The translations under genes were made by a program, and so were the position numbers. Positions 9,068-17,948 of a stretch of DNA of 64,000 nt are shown piece by piece. Source of the stretch: Halovivax gelatinilyticus (GTDB lineage Archaea; Halobacteriota; Halobacteria; Halobacteriales; Natrialbaceae); contig NZ_CP101322.1 of NCBI RefSeq assembly GCF_024300625.1, positions 3,485,992-3,549,991 of the forward strand, written 5' to 3'. Position 1 is the first letter of the stretch, and each line of letters begins with the position of its first letter. The notes under the pieces were generated by a model. It was not told the origin of the DNA. It searched no databases and was given only the letters and a program-made list of their open reading frames with translations.

Positions 9068-9469
9068 TCACGACGAGAGCAGTTCGGCACCGGCCGCGGA
9101 GAGGTCGACGGAGACGTCCCGGTTCAATCCCGTGCTAATTTCATCTACGTTTCGAGCCAGGACGGTCAGGATGTCCGGCGGGTTCGGATAGACGAGCATC
9201 GTTCCGTCTTCGCCCTCGGTAGCGAGTTGCGTATCGTTGATCATCACCTGATCTTCGTGGATGGAAGCGGTGACGACCGGCAGCGCCTCGGGTTTTCCCG
9301 GCTCGTCGTCGCGAACCATGCGGATGTGGACGGCCTCCAAATCGATGACGTCCTTGTGTTCGCGGATGCGCTCGGCACAGCGGACCATGTCGCGGACGAC
9401 GTCCTGTCGGCGCTCCTCGCCGTGTTCTCGCTCGTAGCAGTGTTCACAAACCCGGAGTTCGATGCGCAT
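9068..9469 (-). CDS. Haloarchaeal conserved protein with N-terminal CxxC
   Basis: 133 residues beginning MRIELRVCEHCYEREHGEE: a CxxC pair at residues 8-11 is followed by acidic and basic helices and a compact C-terminal half (MLVYPNPPDILTVLARNVDEI). It reads as a small soluble protein; I do not recognise a function. The open frame continues upstream but ATG 9469 gives the first well-composed start. It faces the EF-1-beta gene tail to tail and lies just downstream of a methyltransferase gene on the same strand. Confidence 0.7.
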   Translation of the reverse strand: MRIELRVCEHCYEREHGEERRQDVVRDMVRCAERIREHKDVIDLEAVHIRMVRDDEPGKPEALPVVTASIHEDQVMINDTQLATEGEDGTMLVYPNPPDILTVLARNVDEISTGLNRDVSVDLSAAGAELLSS

Positions 9470-9567
9470 GGGTGTCCGTTGCCCGCCCACTCGGATGAGA
9501 ATTCCGTTCGTTCGGCGCTCGCTCGATCGGCCGCAGCCCAGAACCGACGGTGCTTCACGGCAATCCA

Positions 9568-10485
9568 CTACGCGTCTTTCGTCGCCACCGCCAGGTACCC
9601 CGCCCCCGCGTCGTACGTTTCGACGACGTCGATCGAGTCGAACGTCTCTTCGAGCAACGAACGCGTGTCCTGTCCACGCTGGTGGTTGACCGTCCACGCG
9701 ATCAGCCGTTCGTAGATCGGATTGACGATCCGTGCGGGTCCGTCGGTGATCGGCCTGGAATCCAGGACGACGAACCGGCCGTCCGGTGCCAATGCGTCGT
9801 ACGCGTTCTCGATGACCGTGTTCGCGTCGGCCATCGTGTGGAGCGCGAATGTGGTGACGATCACGTCGAACGCTTGGTCGGGTCCACACGTGTTGGTCGC
9901 ATCACCGAGAACGACTGTCACGTTGGACCACCCCTGTTCGTCGACGAGTTCGGCCGCCTGACGCGCCATCCCGGGGCTGTAATCGAGCCCGATGACGGCC
10001 CCATCGGGACCGACCCCGTCGCGCAATCGCTCGAAGTTCGTTCCCGGCCCGCAGGCCAGATCGAGGACTATCTCGTCGGATTCGAGTGAGAGCGCCTCGA
10101 ACGTATCCTCGCGTAACGGTTCGGCGAGACCCATAACGCCGTCGTACAATCGCTCTTTTCCACTCCACCAGTCGTAGAGTCCGCGGCCACGGTCGGGATC
10201 ACCATCCACGTCGAGTTCATCTACCGCATCGGTGTACGTGCGGTCCGTCCCCTCGGAGAGAACGGTTGCACCGGTGGCGTCGAACGAATCCAGGATCACG
10301 TCTGCGCAGTCGTCCGTGCCGATCACGTCAGATTCTTGATCCGGTCGACACTCATCGCTCGATTCGTAGTCGTCCGATCTCGATACCTTCCCCGGTCGAG
10401 TTGCGGAATCGTCGTTCACGGTTGGCTCCGTACGTTCGCTGGAGTACCCAGCCGAGAATTCCTTCGCACGAAATAGTTCCCACAT
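9568..10485 (-). CDS. Class I SAM-dependent methyltransferase
   Basis: 305 residues. Residues 1 to about 95 are polar and probably disordered; the rest is a Rossmann methyltransferase: VLDLACGPGTNFERL (SAM motif I, about 145-159), then IGLDYSPGMARQA, DVIVTTFALHTMAD and LAPDGRFVVLDS. The substrate is unknown. The start is uncertain: ATG 10485 directly abuts the palindromic TTATAA at 10486-10491, too close for a leaderless start from that box, whereas GTG at 10417-10419 is another candidate. Confidence 0.75.
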   Translation of the reverse strand: MWELFRAKEFSAGYSSERTEPTVNDDSATRPGKVSRSDDYESSDECRPDQESDVIGTDDCADVILDSFDATGATVLSEGTDRTYTDAVDELDVDGDPDRGRGLYDWWSGKERLYDGVMGLAEPLREDTFEALSLESDEIVLDLACGPGTNFERLRDGVGPDGAVIGLDYSPGMARQAAELVDEQGWSNVTVVLGDATNTCGPDQAFDVIVTTFALHTMADANTVIENAYDALAPDGRFVVLDSRPITDGPARIVNPIYERLIAWTVNHQRGQDTRSLLEETFDSIDVVETYDAGAGYLAVATKDA

Positions 10486-10492
10486 TTATAAC
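10485..10492. promoter_or_regulatory. Shared palindromic TATA box between divergent genes
   Basis: TTTATAAC contains the palindrome TTATAA (10486-10491). It is 25 bases before the GTG of the rightward HTH gene and immediately before the ATG of the leftward methyltransferase, so one box may serve both directions. Confidence 0.45.
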
Positions 10493-10513
10493 GGTTGCCC
10501 GAAGACTCCACCT

Positions 10514-11161
10514 GTGAAGACACTCAGAATCGCGATCGACCTGGATGACGAACGCGTTCCACCCGAGATGAATCTCGCGAGCGCATCGCCTGCCGTCGAC
10601 CGCCAGCTGATTCTCGGTGGCTCCGTACTCGATGGGATCGAGTCGACGATATCGTACGTCGATGGGGACCCGGACGCCGTCGAAGCGATCCTCTCGGAGT
10701 CAGCGGTCATCGAGACGTACGAGATAACCGGATCGAACGATGGCTGTTTCCTCTACTGCAGACAGGAACTCGGCGCGTCTGGAACGCACCTGTTCGACGC
10801 GTTCTTCGAGGATACGATCGTCGTGGTACCACCGTTCGAGTGTCGGGCCGACGGGACTGTTCGATTGACCGTCGTCGGCGCTCCGGACGAGGTACAGCGC
10901 GTATTCGACGCCGCCCCCGACGACTTCTCGATAGACGTGATCCGCATCGGCGATTCGGTGGGTGGGCCCGTAAACGAACTCTCCGTCCGTCAACGGGAGG
11001 CGATCGACGTTGCCTGGGAGATGGGATACTACGAGGTCCCGCGGGAGAACGGAATCGAAGCGGTCGCGTCGGAACTCGATTGTGCCGTCTCGACGACATC
11101 GGATCTATTGAGGCGCGCGGAGTCACGTCTCGTCGGGAACGCACTCGACGCGCCACGGTGA
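10514..11161 (+). CDS. Bat-type helix-turn-helix regulator
   Basis: 215 residues, GTG start chosen because a TATA box lies 25 bases upstream. The C-terminal part, LSVRQREAIDVAWEMGYYEVPRE through AVASELDCAVSTTSDLLRRAE (about 153-205), is the HTH_10 domain named after the bacterio-opsin activator Bat. The N-terminal 150 residues are the usual Bat-associated sensing region with no recognised cofactor motif; one cysteine (FLYCRQE) stands out. It is probably a DNA-binding regulator of a nearby or distant gene; the divergent methyltransferase is an obvious candidate target. Confidence 0.82.
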   Translation: MKTLRIAIDLDDERVPPEMNLASASPAVDRQLILGGSVLDGIESTISYVDGDPDAVEAILSESAVIETYEITGSNDGCFLYCRQELGASGTHLFDAFFEDTIVVVPPFECRADGTVRLTVVGAPDEVQRVFDAAPDDFSIDVIRIGDSVGGPVNELSVRQREAIDVAWEMGYYEVPRENGIEAVASELDCAVSTTSDLLRRAESRLVGNALDAPR

Positions 11162-11221
11162 GAAACGCTGGGCGATCTACTCCGCAGATTTCAACAGGCG
11201 TCTGCCCACTTGTCTCACTCG

Positions 11222-12379
11222 CTAGAGTGTGGACTCGATCGCCTGGTCGAGATCGGCAATCAGGTCGTCGACGTGTTCGATTCCGACGCTCACGCGGATC
11301 AGTCCGTCGGTCAGTCCAGCGGCGACTCGTTCCTCGCGGGGGACGGCCGCGTGAGTCATGGGGGCCGGCTGTTCGATGAGGCTCTCGACGCCGCCTAAGC
11401 TCTCGGCGAGGGTGAACACCTCGGTGTTCGAGACGACGTCGCTCGCCTCCGCAAGCGTCGCGTCGAGTTCGAAGCTGAGCATGCCTCCGAAGTCGTCCAT
11501 CTGTCGGGACGCGAGTTCGTGACCGGGGTGAGAGTCGAGGCCGGGATAGTAGACCCGGTCGACGTCGTGGTGGTCGTCGAGCCAGGTCGCAATCTGTCGG
11601 GCGTTCTCACAGTGACGGTCCATCCTGACGGGGAGGGTTTTCGTCCCACGAAGTACCAAGAACGCGTCGAACGGACCGGGCGTCGCGCCCACGGCGTTCT
11701 GGTGGAAGCCGAATTGCTCGTCCAGATCGGCGTCGTTGGTCAACAGCGCGCCGCCGACGACGTCCGAGTGACCGCCGAGATACTTCGTCAGCGAATGCGA
11801 AACGACGTCCGCGCCGAGGTCGAGCGGACGCTGGAGGTACGGGGTCGCAAACGTGTTGTCTACCGCACAGATCGCGTCGTGGTCGTGGGCGATCTCCGCG
11901 GCGGCTTCGATGTCCACGATGGACATGAGCGGATTGGTCGGGGTTTCGAGCCACAGCAATTCCGTCTCGGGGCGAAATGCCGCCTCGATCGCGTCGATAT
12001 CGGTCATGTCCACGAACGTGAACTCGAGATCGTAGTCCTCGTAGACCTGCGTGAAGAGACGGTGCGTGCCGCCGTAGACGTCGTTTCCGGTGACGACGTG
12101 ATCGCCCGACTCGAGCGTGTTCAAGACCGTGTTGATCGAGCCCATACCGCTCGAAAAACACCGCCCGTAGCTCGCGTTCTCGAGGCTCGCCAGGTTTTCC
12201 TCGAGGGCGGTTCGGGTCGGATTACCCGTCCGCGAGTACTCGTATCCGCGGTGGTCCCCCGGGGCATCCTGTTCGTAGGTCGAATTGGCGAAGATGGGCG
12301 TCATCACGGCACCCGTCTCCGGGTCTGGGTCCTGTCCGGCGTGGATCGTGCGAGTCTCGAACCGGTGTGTCTCTTCCAT
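11222..12379 (-). CDS. metB: Cystathionine gamma-synthase-type PLP enzyme
   Basis: 385 residues of the Cys/Met metabolism PLP family, acting in transsulfuration between O-acyl-homoserine, cysteine and methionine. Visible are the YSRTGNPTR substrate loop, [32 protein letters not shown] and the PLP-lysine motif [13 protein letters not shown]. Sequence alone does not settle cystathionine gamma-synthase versus gamma-lyase or sulfhydrylase. ATG 12379 was chosen because GTATAAC on this strand (12406-12413) is about 30 bases upstream. It fits the MetE-like genes at 16944-19009 as part of methionine synthesis. Confidence 0.85.
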   Translation of the reverse strand: MEETHRFETRTIHAGQDPDPETGAVMTPIFANSTYEQDAPGDHRGYEYSRTGNPTRTALEENLASLENASYGRCFSSGMGSINTVLNTLESGDHVVTGNDVYGGTHRLFTQVYEDYDLEFTFVDMTDIDAIEAAFRPETELLWLETPTNPLMSIVDIEAAAEIAHDHDAICAVDNTFATPYLQRPLDLGADVVSHSLTKYLGGHSDVVGGALLTNDADLDEQFGFHQNAVGATPGPFDAFLVLRGTKTLPVRMDRHCENARQIATWLDDHHDVDRVYYPGLDSHPGHELASRQMDDFGGMLSFELDATLAEASDVVSNTEVFTLAESLGGVESLIEQPAPMTHAAVPREERVAAGLTDGLIRVSVGIEHVDDLIADLDQAIESTL

Positions 12380-12524
12380 GCGCGGGGCGACGGACCGGGT
12401 CACTGTTATACTGTCGAAGCGTCGTTCGACTCGAACGGCGCCAGTCACAGCGTCAGTCTCGCGGGTTCGAGCGCCCGCGGAACGTGTCTTTTATAACTGT
12501 CACGGAGTAACTGGGCATACGACC

Positions 12525-12818
12525 ATGCCGAAATCAAATGGACCTCGACAGGGTACGCGAAATAAACTGCGTAACAAACCGCGAGAGCGCGGCACGTCGC
12601 CGCCACAGCGAGCGATTCAGGAGTACGAGACGGGCCAGAAGGTACACCTCAAGATCGACCCGAGCGTGCCGGACGGTCGCTACCACCCGCGATTCGATGG
12701 ACGCACCGGCGAGGTAATCGGCACCCAGGGTAACGCCTACAAGGTGCAGATCGGAGACGGCGGCGTCGAGAAGACGCTCATCGTCACCGCCGCCCACCTT
12801 CGCGCCCAGAACGAATGA
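12525..12818 (+). CDS. rpl21e: Ribosomal protein L21e
   Basis: A 97-residue archaeal/eukaryotic large-subunit protein. [20 protein letters not shown] at the N-terminus and the SH3-like [20 protein letters not shown] segment are typical. TTTATAAC at 12490-12497 is the TATA box. First gene of an archaeal cluster with rpoF, whose start overlaps its stop (ATGA). Confidence 0.95.
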   Translation: MPKSNGPRQGTRNKLRNKPRERGTSPPQRAIQEYETGQKVHLKIDPSVPDGRYHPRFDGRTGEVIGTQGNAYKVQIGDGGVEKTLIVTAAHLRAQNE

Positions 12819-13171
12819 CCATCTTCAAGGAGATCATCGAAGAGGAGTACCTGACGATCGCCGAAACGAAGGAGCTCCTCACCGATATCGAGACCGAGCG
12901 AGCGCTCGACGAGGAGCGAGAACTCCGATACGAACTCGCTCGGGCGATCGACCACACCAACCGCTTTGCGGTTCTTGACCCCGAAGAGTCGCTGGAACTC
13001 GTCGAATCGCTCGAGGAGCTAGAGAAAGTGACCGAACCGACCGCGTACAAGATCGCCAACCTGCTCCCGCAGGATCGCGACGAATTACGGGCGATCTTCG
13101 CCCAGGAACGGTATTCGCTGTCCGGCGACGAACTGGACGAGATTCTAGATATCGTCGCGCGCTACGCCTAA
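12815..13171 (+). CDS. rpoF: RNA polymerase subunit Rpo4 (RpoF, Rpb4-like)
   Basis: 118 residues, the archaeal equivalent of Rpb4, which pairs with Rpo7 (RpoE) to form the polymerase stalk. [14 protein letters not shown] near the start and [13 protein letters not shown] with the HRDC-like [13 protein letters not shown] region are characteristic. Its ATG overlaps the L21e stop by four bases, implying translational coupling. The order L21e-rpoF-DUF655-ksgA is conserved in archaea. Confidence 0.93.
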   Translation: MTIFKEIIEEEYLTIAETKELLTDIETERALDEERELRYELARAIDHTNRFAVLDPEESLELVESLEELEKVTEPTAYKIANLLPQDRDELRAIFAQERYSLSGDELDEILDIVARYA

Positions 13172-13253
13172 CGGGTCGAACCCTGTCGGTTCCGGTGGTT
13201 CGTCGTACGAACTGTTGCCGATTCTTTAAGTGTTCGCTGCCCGTACCGAGACG

Positions 13254-13847
13254 ATGATGAGTGAATCCGAGCGTGATGAGCCACCGGAACGACGTGCAGT
13301 GGTGCTGGACTACCTGGCCCACGGGCTATCCTCGAGTGGGAGACCACAGTACGATAGTTCGCCGGCGGGATACGCCATCGATCTCGATTCCTTCGATCTC
13401 TACGAGGTCGCCTTCGACGAGTCCGAGCGGCTGACGATCGGAACGGAGGTCGTCGTCCACCCGCGATCGGCGCGGACCGTCGTCGAACGAGCAGAGCCGA
13501 TCGAATACGACGACCTCTCATCCGGCGCGAAGTCGGAAGTCGAGTACGTCATTACGGACCTCGTCGAGGAGGACGAGCGACGATTCGTCGACTTCTACAA
13601 CGAGGCTCAGCCGATCACGCTCCGGCTCCACCAGTTGAACCTCCTTCCCGGAATCGGCAAGAAGCTGCGAAATACGATTCTCGACGAGCGAAAGCGAAAA
13701 CCCTTCGAGAGCTTCGACGAGATCGAAGAGCGCGTCTCCGGACTCCACGATCCGTCTGGCATTCTCGTCGAACGAATTATAGAAGAGTTACGCGAAGACG
13801 AGCTGAAGTATCGGACCTTCGTCGGCCAGCACGACGAGACCGTGTGA
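13254..13847 (+). CDS. DUF655 helix-hairpin-helix protein
   Basis: 197 residues of the archaeal DUF655 family. LLPGIGKKLRNTILDERKRKPF around residues 132-153 is a helix-hairpin-helix nucleic-acid-binding motif, following an N-terminal OB/beta-type domain (AVVLDYLAHG, GTEVVVHPRSA). Its fixed place between rpoF and ksgA suggests a role near transcription or rRNA processing, not shown directly. Two ATGs are in tandem (13254, 13257); TTTAAG at 13225-13230 is the TATA box, 24-29 bases before. Confidence 0.85.
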   Translation: MMSESERDEPPERRAVVLDYLAHGLSSSGRPQYDSSPAGYAIDLDSFDLYEVAFDESERLTIGTEVVVHPRSARTVVERAEPIEYDDLSSGAKSEVEYVITDLVEEDERRFVDFYNEAQPITLRLHQLNLLPGIGKKLRNTILDERKRKPFESFDEIEERVSGLHDPSGILVERIIEELREDELKYRTFVGQHDETV

Positions 13848-13983
13848 GCGGCGACTCGGCTGCTCTCGTCTGAACCCGGTCGTACAGTATATCTGACCGA
13901 GCGGATTCGACAGATGTCTCCACGGCGGGGTATCCGACGCGGAACACTGCGTTTACCCGTGACGGGTCCGTACGCCCCTGGTA

Positions 13984-14820
13984 ATGAGAGATCCCGACGC
14001 CCTCCTGTCTCGCGCCGGAGTACGAGGGAATCCGGACCGTGACCAGCACTTTTTGATCGACGATCGCGTCCTGGATCGACTGCCGACCTACCTGGAGGCG
14101 GTCGAAGGCGACGTAGAACGGGTGCTCGAGATCGGTCCAGGGACCGGTGGGCTGACCGACCGACTGCTCTCGGCCGCGTCGTCCGTCGTGGCGATCGAAC
14201 GCGACCCACTGCTCGTCGAGTTCCTCCGCGAGGAGTTCGCAGACGAGATCGACGCCGGACGACTCGACGTGCGATCGGGCGACGCGCTGGAAGTCGACAT
14301 CCCCGACTTCGACGCCTCGGTTTCGAACCTTCCCTACGGGGTTTCGAGTGAGATTACGTTCAGGCTCCTTCCTCGAAAGCGACCGCTCGTCCTCATGTTT
14401 CAGCGAGAGTTCGCCGAGCGAATGGTGGCGGAACCGGGGACGTCCGAGTACGGTCGGCTATCGGTCTCGACACAGCACTACGCCGAACCGGAGATCGTCG
14501 AGGTCGTTCCACCGACGGCGTTCGCCCCACCGCCCGCCGTCGAGAGCGCCGTGGTGCGTACCCGACCGAGAGAGCCGCCGTATCACGTCGACGACGAGGC
14601 GTTCTTCTTGCGGTTCGTCAAAGCGCTGTTCACCCAGCGCCGGAAAACGGTCCGAAACGGAATCAGAAACACCGCACACATCTCCGGGCTCGACGACCCG
14701 GACGCCGTGGTGGACGCCGTAGACGACCGAATCCTTTCGAAGCGACCGGATTCAGTGACTCCGGAGACGTTCGCGGAGCTGGCGTCCGTTGCAACGACGG
14801 TCGGGATCACGGCAGAGTGA
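13984..14820 (+). CDS. ksgA: 16S rRNA dimethyladenosine transferase (KsgA/RsmA)
   Basis: 278 residues; dimethylates the two adjacent adenosines near the 3' end of 16S rRNA. Motifs: DQHFLIDDRVLDRL, LEIGPGTGGLTDRLL (SAM motif I), VAIERDP, and the catalytic NLPY in SVSNLPYGVSSEI; the C-terminal PPTAFAPPPAVESAVV and FTQRRKTVRN are typical of the family. TTTACC at 13951-13957 lies about 29 bases before the ATG, so it can be transcribed on its own even within the cluster. Confidence 0.95.
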   Translation: MRDPDALLSRAGVRGNPDRDQHFLIDDRVLDRLPTYLEAVEGDVERVLEIGPGTGGLTDRLLSAASSVVAIERDPLLVEFLREEFADEIDAGRLDVRSGDALEVDIPDFDASVSNLPYGVSSEITFRLLPRKRPLVLMFQREFAERMVAEPGTSEYGRLSVSTQHYAEPEIVEVVPPTAFAPPPAVESAVVRTRPREPPYHVDDEAFFLRFVKALFTQRRKTVRNGIRNTAHISGLDDPDAVVDAVDDRILSKRPDSVTPETFAELASVATTVGITAE

Positions 14821-14891
14821 GGACGTCTCACCACATCCCGGGACGCCGACCGACGGATTCCTAAGGGATCGGCCCAATCGAGGCAGTACGA

Positions 14892-16118
14892 ATGAACGCC
14901 TCCGTGCTCGCGTTCGACTGGCTGGCCGCTGAGTTCGACACCACGACCCAGCGGTTTCTGGTCACCGTCGGGACGGTCGTCGCACTCGTCGGCGTGATCC
15001 AGGGTGTCAGACGGCTCGCCCGCTGGTTGGGAGCGAGAACGCGTCCGCTGTACGCCGACATTCTCGGCGCGGTCACGCTCGTCGTCAGTTCGATCCTCGC
15101 CGTCGCGGTGATCCTCGGCGTCTGGGATCAAACCGGCGAGATCCGCGACCTCTGGAGCGAGTACAACCTCGGCGGAGAGACGGTCGCCCTGCTCGTCGTC
15201 TCTGCGGTCGTCGCCATGACGGCCTACATCGTCACGCGCTTTGTCAAGCGACTCCTGGACGATATCCTCGGGTCGTCCAGCTCGGTGACCGACCACCAGC
15301 GCGAGGTCACGTACCGAATGTCGCAGGTGGTGATCTACGCGATGGCGACGGTCACCGTGCTCGGAATCTGGATCGACGATCTCGGGGCGATATTCGTCGG
15401 TGCCGGGTTTCTCGGGATCGTCATGGGGATGGCCGCCCAGCAAACGCTCGGGTCGCTGCTGGCGGGCTTCGTGTTGATGTTCTCTCGGCCGTTCGAGATC
15501 GGCGACTGGGTCGTCTTAGACGACGAGTACGAGGGCATCGTCACGGACATCTCGATGATCAACACGCGGATCAGGTCGTTCGACGACGAGTACGTCATCA
15601 TCCCGAACGACGTCGTCAGCGCCTCGGCGGTCACGAACCGGTCTCGGTCGGGGAGACTCCGACTCGAAGTCGAGGTCGGAATCGACTACGATGCGGACGT
15701 CGAACGCGCACGAGCGATCGCAACGAGTGCCGTCGAGGAAATTGATGAGATCAGATCCCCGCCAGAACCTGCGACGGTGACGAAATCGTTCGACGATTCG
15801 GCGGTACTTCTTGGCGTCCGATTCTGGATCGGAAACCCGACGCGACAGAAAGCGGGTCGGACGCGGACGGCCGCGATCGAAGCCATCACGGACGCGTTCG
15901 AATCGGAGGGGATCAAGATACCGTTCCCCCAGCGAGAGTTATCCGGTCGCGAAGAGACCGGTGGGTTCCGAGTGGAAGCGTCCGGACTAGCCTACGACGA
16001 AAAATCACGGACCGAGCAATCGGACCACCAGAAGTCCGGCTCCGGCGGTGAACCCGATCCGGACGGCGATGAACCGATGACCGAACGGGCGAACGGCCCC
16101 ACCGGAGAGGACGACTGA
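14892..16118 (+). CDS. MscS-family mechanosensitive channel
   Basis: 408 residues. Four or five membrane helices (about 21-40, 55-77, 97-118, 145-163, 168-195) lead into the pore helix and beta domain: VGAGFLGIVMGMAAQQTLGS, then FSRPFEIGDWVVLDDEYEGIV and NTRIRSFDDEYVIIPND, all typical of MscS. The cytoplasmic tail after residue 340 is long, acidic and probably disordered. It would release solutes on hypo-osmotic shock. It is placed between ksgA and the hemK-like gene, which starts one base after its stop. Confidence 0.9.
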   Translation: MNASVLAFDWLAAEFDTTTQRFLVTVGTVVALVGVIQGVRRLARWLGARTRPLYADILGAVTLVVSSILAVAVILGVWDQTGEIRDLWSEYNLGGETVALLVVSAVVAMTAYIVTRFVKRLLDDILGSSSSVTDHQREVTYRMSQVVIYAMATVTVLGIWIDDLGAIFVGAGFLGIVMGMAAQQTLGSLLAGFVLMFSRPFEIGDWVVLDDEYEGIVTDISMINTRIRSFDDEYVIIPNDVVSASAVTNRSRSGRLRLEVEVGIDYDADVERARAIATSAVEEIDEIRSPPEPATVTKSFDDSAVLLGVRFWIGNPTRQKAGRTRTAAIEAITDAFESEGIKIPFPQRELSGREETGGFRVEASGLAYDEKSRTEQSDHQKSGSGGEPDPDGDEPMTERANGPTGEDD

Positions 16119-16119
16119 G

Positions 16120-16698
16120 ATGGATCTCGCCGAGCGACGTGGCGTCGATCGGGCGGTCTACCAGCCGGCAGAAGACTCACACTTGCTCGCCGAGGTGGCG
16201 ATCGATCGACTTCGATCGCGCCCGATCGAGAGAATTCTCGAGGTCGGTACTGGTTCAGGGTACGTCGCAGATCGGATTCGATCGGCGCTCTCGTGTCGCG
16301 TCGTCGCGTCGGATTTGAATCCGCACGCCTGCGAACAGGCGCGCGAACGCGACCTGGAGGTCGTACGAGCGGATCTGACAGAGCCGTTCGCAGCAGCGTG
16401 CTTCGATGCGGTCGCATTCAATCCACCGTACCTGCCGACCGACCCGGATGTCGAACGCAGCGACTGGATGGAACGGGCCTTATCGGGCGGGCCCACCGGG
16501 AGATCGGTCATCGAGCCATTTCTCGCGGACGTCGGCCGGGTACTGACGCCGACGGGGACGGTATTGCTCCTCGTGAGTTCGCTCACCGGAGTCGACGAAG
16601 TGGTCGAGTTGGCCGGCGACGCCGGATTCAGCGCCTCGGCGGTCGCAGACGAATCGTTTCCCTTCGAGACGCTCACCGTTCTGGAACTGTACCGGTGA
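16120..16698 (+). CDS. HemK2/PrmC-like glutamine N5-methyltransferase
   Basis: 192 residues. VYQPAEDSHLLAEV, ILEVGTGSGYVADRI (SAM site) and the catalytic FNPPYLPTD (NPPY) put it in the short HemK2/Mtq2 branch, which methylates the GGQ glutamine of archaeal and eukaryotic class I release factor aRF1. It lacks the long N-terminal domain of bacterial PrmC, as expected. Its place at the end of the L21e-rpoF-DUF655-ksgA cluster is usual in archaea. It starts directly after the mscS stop. Confidence 0.88.
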   Translation: MDLAERRGVDRAVYQPAEDSHLLAEVAIDRLRSRPIERILEVGTGSGYVADRIRSALSCRVVASDLNPHACEQARERDLEVVRADLTEPFAAACFDAVAFNPPYLPTDPDVERSDWMERALSGGPTGRSVIEPFLADVGRVLTPTGTVLLLVSSLTGVDEVVELAGDAGFSASAVADESFPFETLTVLELYR

Positions 16699-16943
16699 CG
16701 AACGGCACCGTATCGAAGACGCTCGGGCCTGCAGTATTCGGGCGACCTATTTCGATGACGATCAGACCGTTCCTGCAACCGTGCTGACCGCCTGTCGCCG
16801 ATCGACACGGTACCATCGCTCGCGTCACGGGTAGAACGAATCGGATTGGAGATCTCACCGACCAACACGATTGTAATATGCCCGTAAGTCATAAAGGAGG
16901 ATGGAAAATATTAAACAGCAGCATAGCATAGCGATCGGTACCC

Positions 16944-17948
16944 ATGACAGCGTACGTTTCGACGACGACGGGTCTTTTTCCCTTACCCGACTGGGCAAAA
17001 GACGAATTGTCCGATCTGAAAGGTCACCAAAAACACGACCTCATCGACGGATCGGAGGGGCCCGCTGTGCTCGAACAGTACGACGAAGCGCGAGCCGAGG
17101 TGTGCACACAGCAACGACGGAGCGACCTCGACCGGATCACCGAGGGGCAACTTCGATGGGACGACATGCTCGCACATCCGCTCGCCGTCGCCGATGCGGT
17201 GGAAACGCGCGGCATCGTCCGATACTACGATAACAACAATTTCTACCGCGAACCGGTCGTCACGGACGAACTCTCACCGACCGGCGACGTGGCGACCGAA
17301 CTGACCGAGGCGCGCGAGTTGGTCGACGCGTCGGACCTCCAAGCCGTCCTTCCGGGACCCTACACGCTCTTCGATCTCGCCACCGACGACTACTACGGGG
17401 ACGAAACGTCGTTTCTCGAAGCGATCGCCGACTTCCTCCTCGAAGAGGTGTCGCGTTTTCCGGACCACGAGACGCTCTTGCTGCTCGAACCGTCGCTCGT
17501 GACCTCACCGCCAGGAGACGGCCTAGACGAGCGAGCGAGCGCGGCGATCGATCGAGTCGCCAACGCGACCGACGCCGACGTGGTCGTTCACACCTACTGG
17601 GGACCGCTAGAGGAGAAGGTGTACGCACACCTCCTCGATGCGACCGTCGACGCCGTCGGGTTCGACTTCGTCACCGAACAGGACCAGACCGTCTACAACC
17701 TTCAGGAGTACGGGACGACCGACGACATCTGGCTCGGTCTCGTCGACGGGCAAAATACGCTACTCGAGGACCCCGAAGCGGTCAGAGACCGCGCCCAGTG
17801 GGTGCTCGATTCGCTTCCCACCGCCTCGTTCGAGACCGTCTACCTCGCACCGAACACCGAGACGTTCTACCTGCCGTACTCGACGTACCAGAAGAAACTC
17901 GCCGTGCTGGGTGAAGCCGCCGCGCTCGCGGAGGTGAGCCCCGCATGA
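16944..17948 (+). CDS. MetE-like protein without zinc ligands
   Basis: 334 residues, homologous to cobalamin-independent methionine synthase barrels (TTTGLFPLPDWAK, ITEGQLRWDDML, LPGPYTLFDLA). The zinc site expected of a catalytic barrel is gone: the HxC position reads VVHTYWG (Tyr for Cys) and the SPDCG position reads APNTETF. It overlaps the next, intact MetE-like gene by four bases (ATGA), so the two are probably a complex, this one acting as a structural or substrate-binding partner. Likely TATA at about 16907-16915 (ATATTAAA). Confidence 0.85.
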   Translation: MTAYVSTTTGLFPLPDWAKDELSDLKGHQKHDLIDGSEGPAVLEQYDEARAEVCTQQRRSDLDRITEGQLRWDDMLAHPLAVADAVETRGIVRYYDNNNFYREPVVTDELSPTGDVATELTEARELVDASDLQAVLPGPYTLFDLATDDYYGDETSFLEAIADFLLEEVSRFPDHETLLLLEPSLVTSPPGDGLDERASAAIDRVANATDADVVVHTYWGPLEEKVYAHLLDATVDAVGFDFVTEQDQTVYNLQEYGTTDDIWLGLVDGQNTLLEDPEAVRDRAQWVLDSLPTASFETVYLAPNTETFYLPYSTYQKKLAVLGEAAALAEVSPA

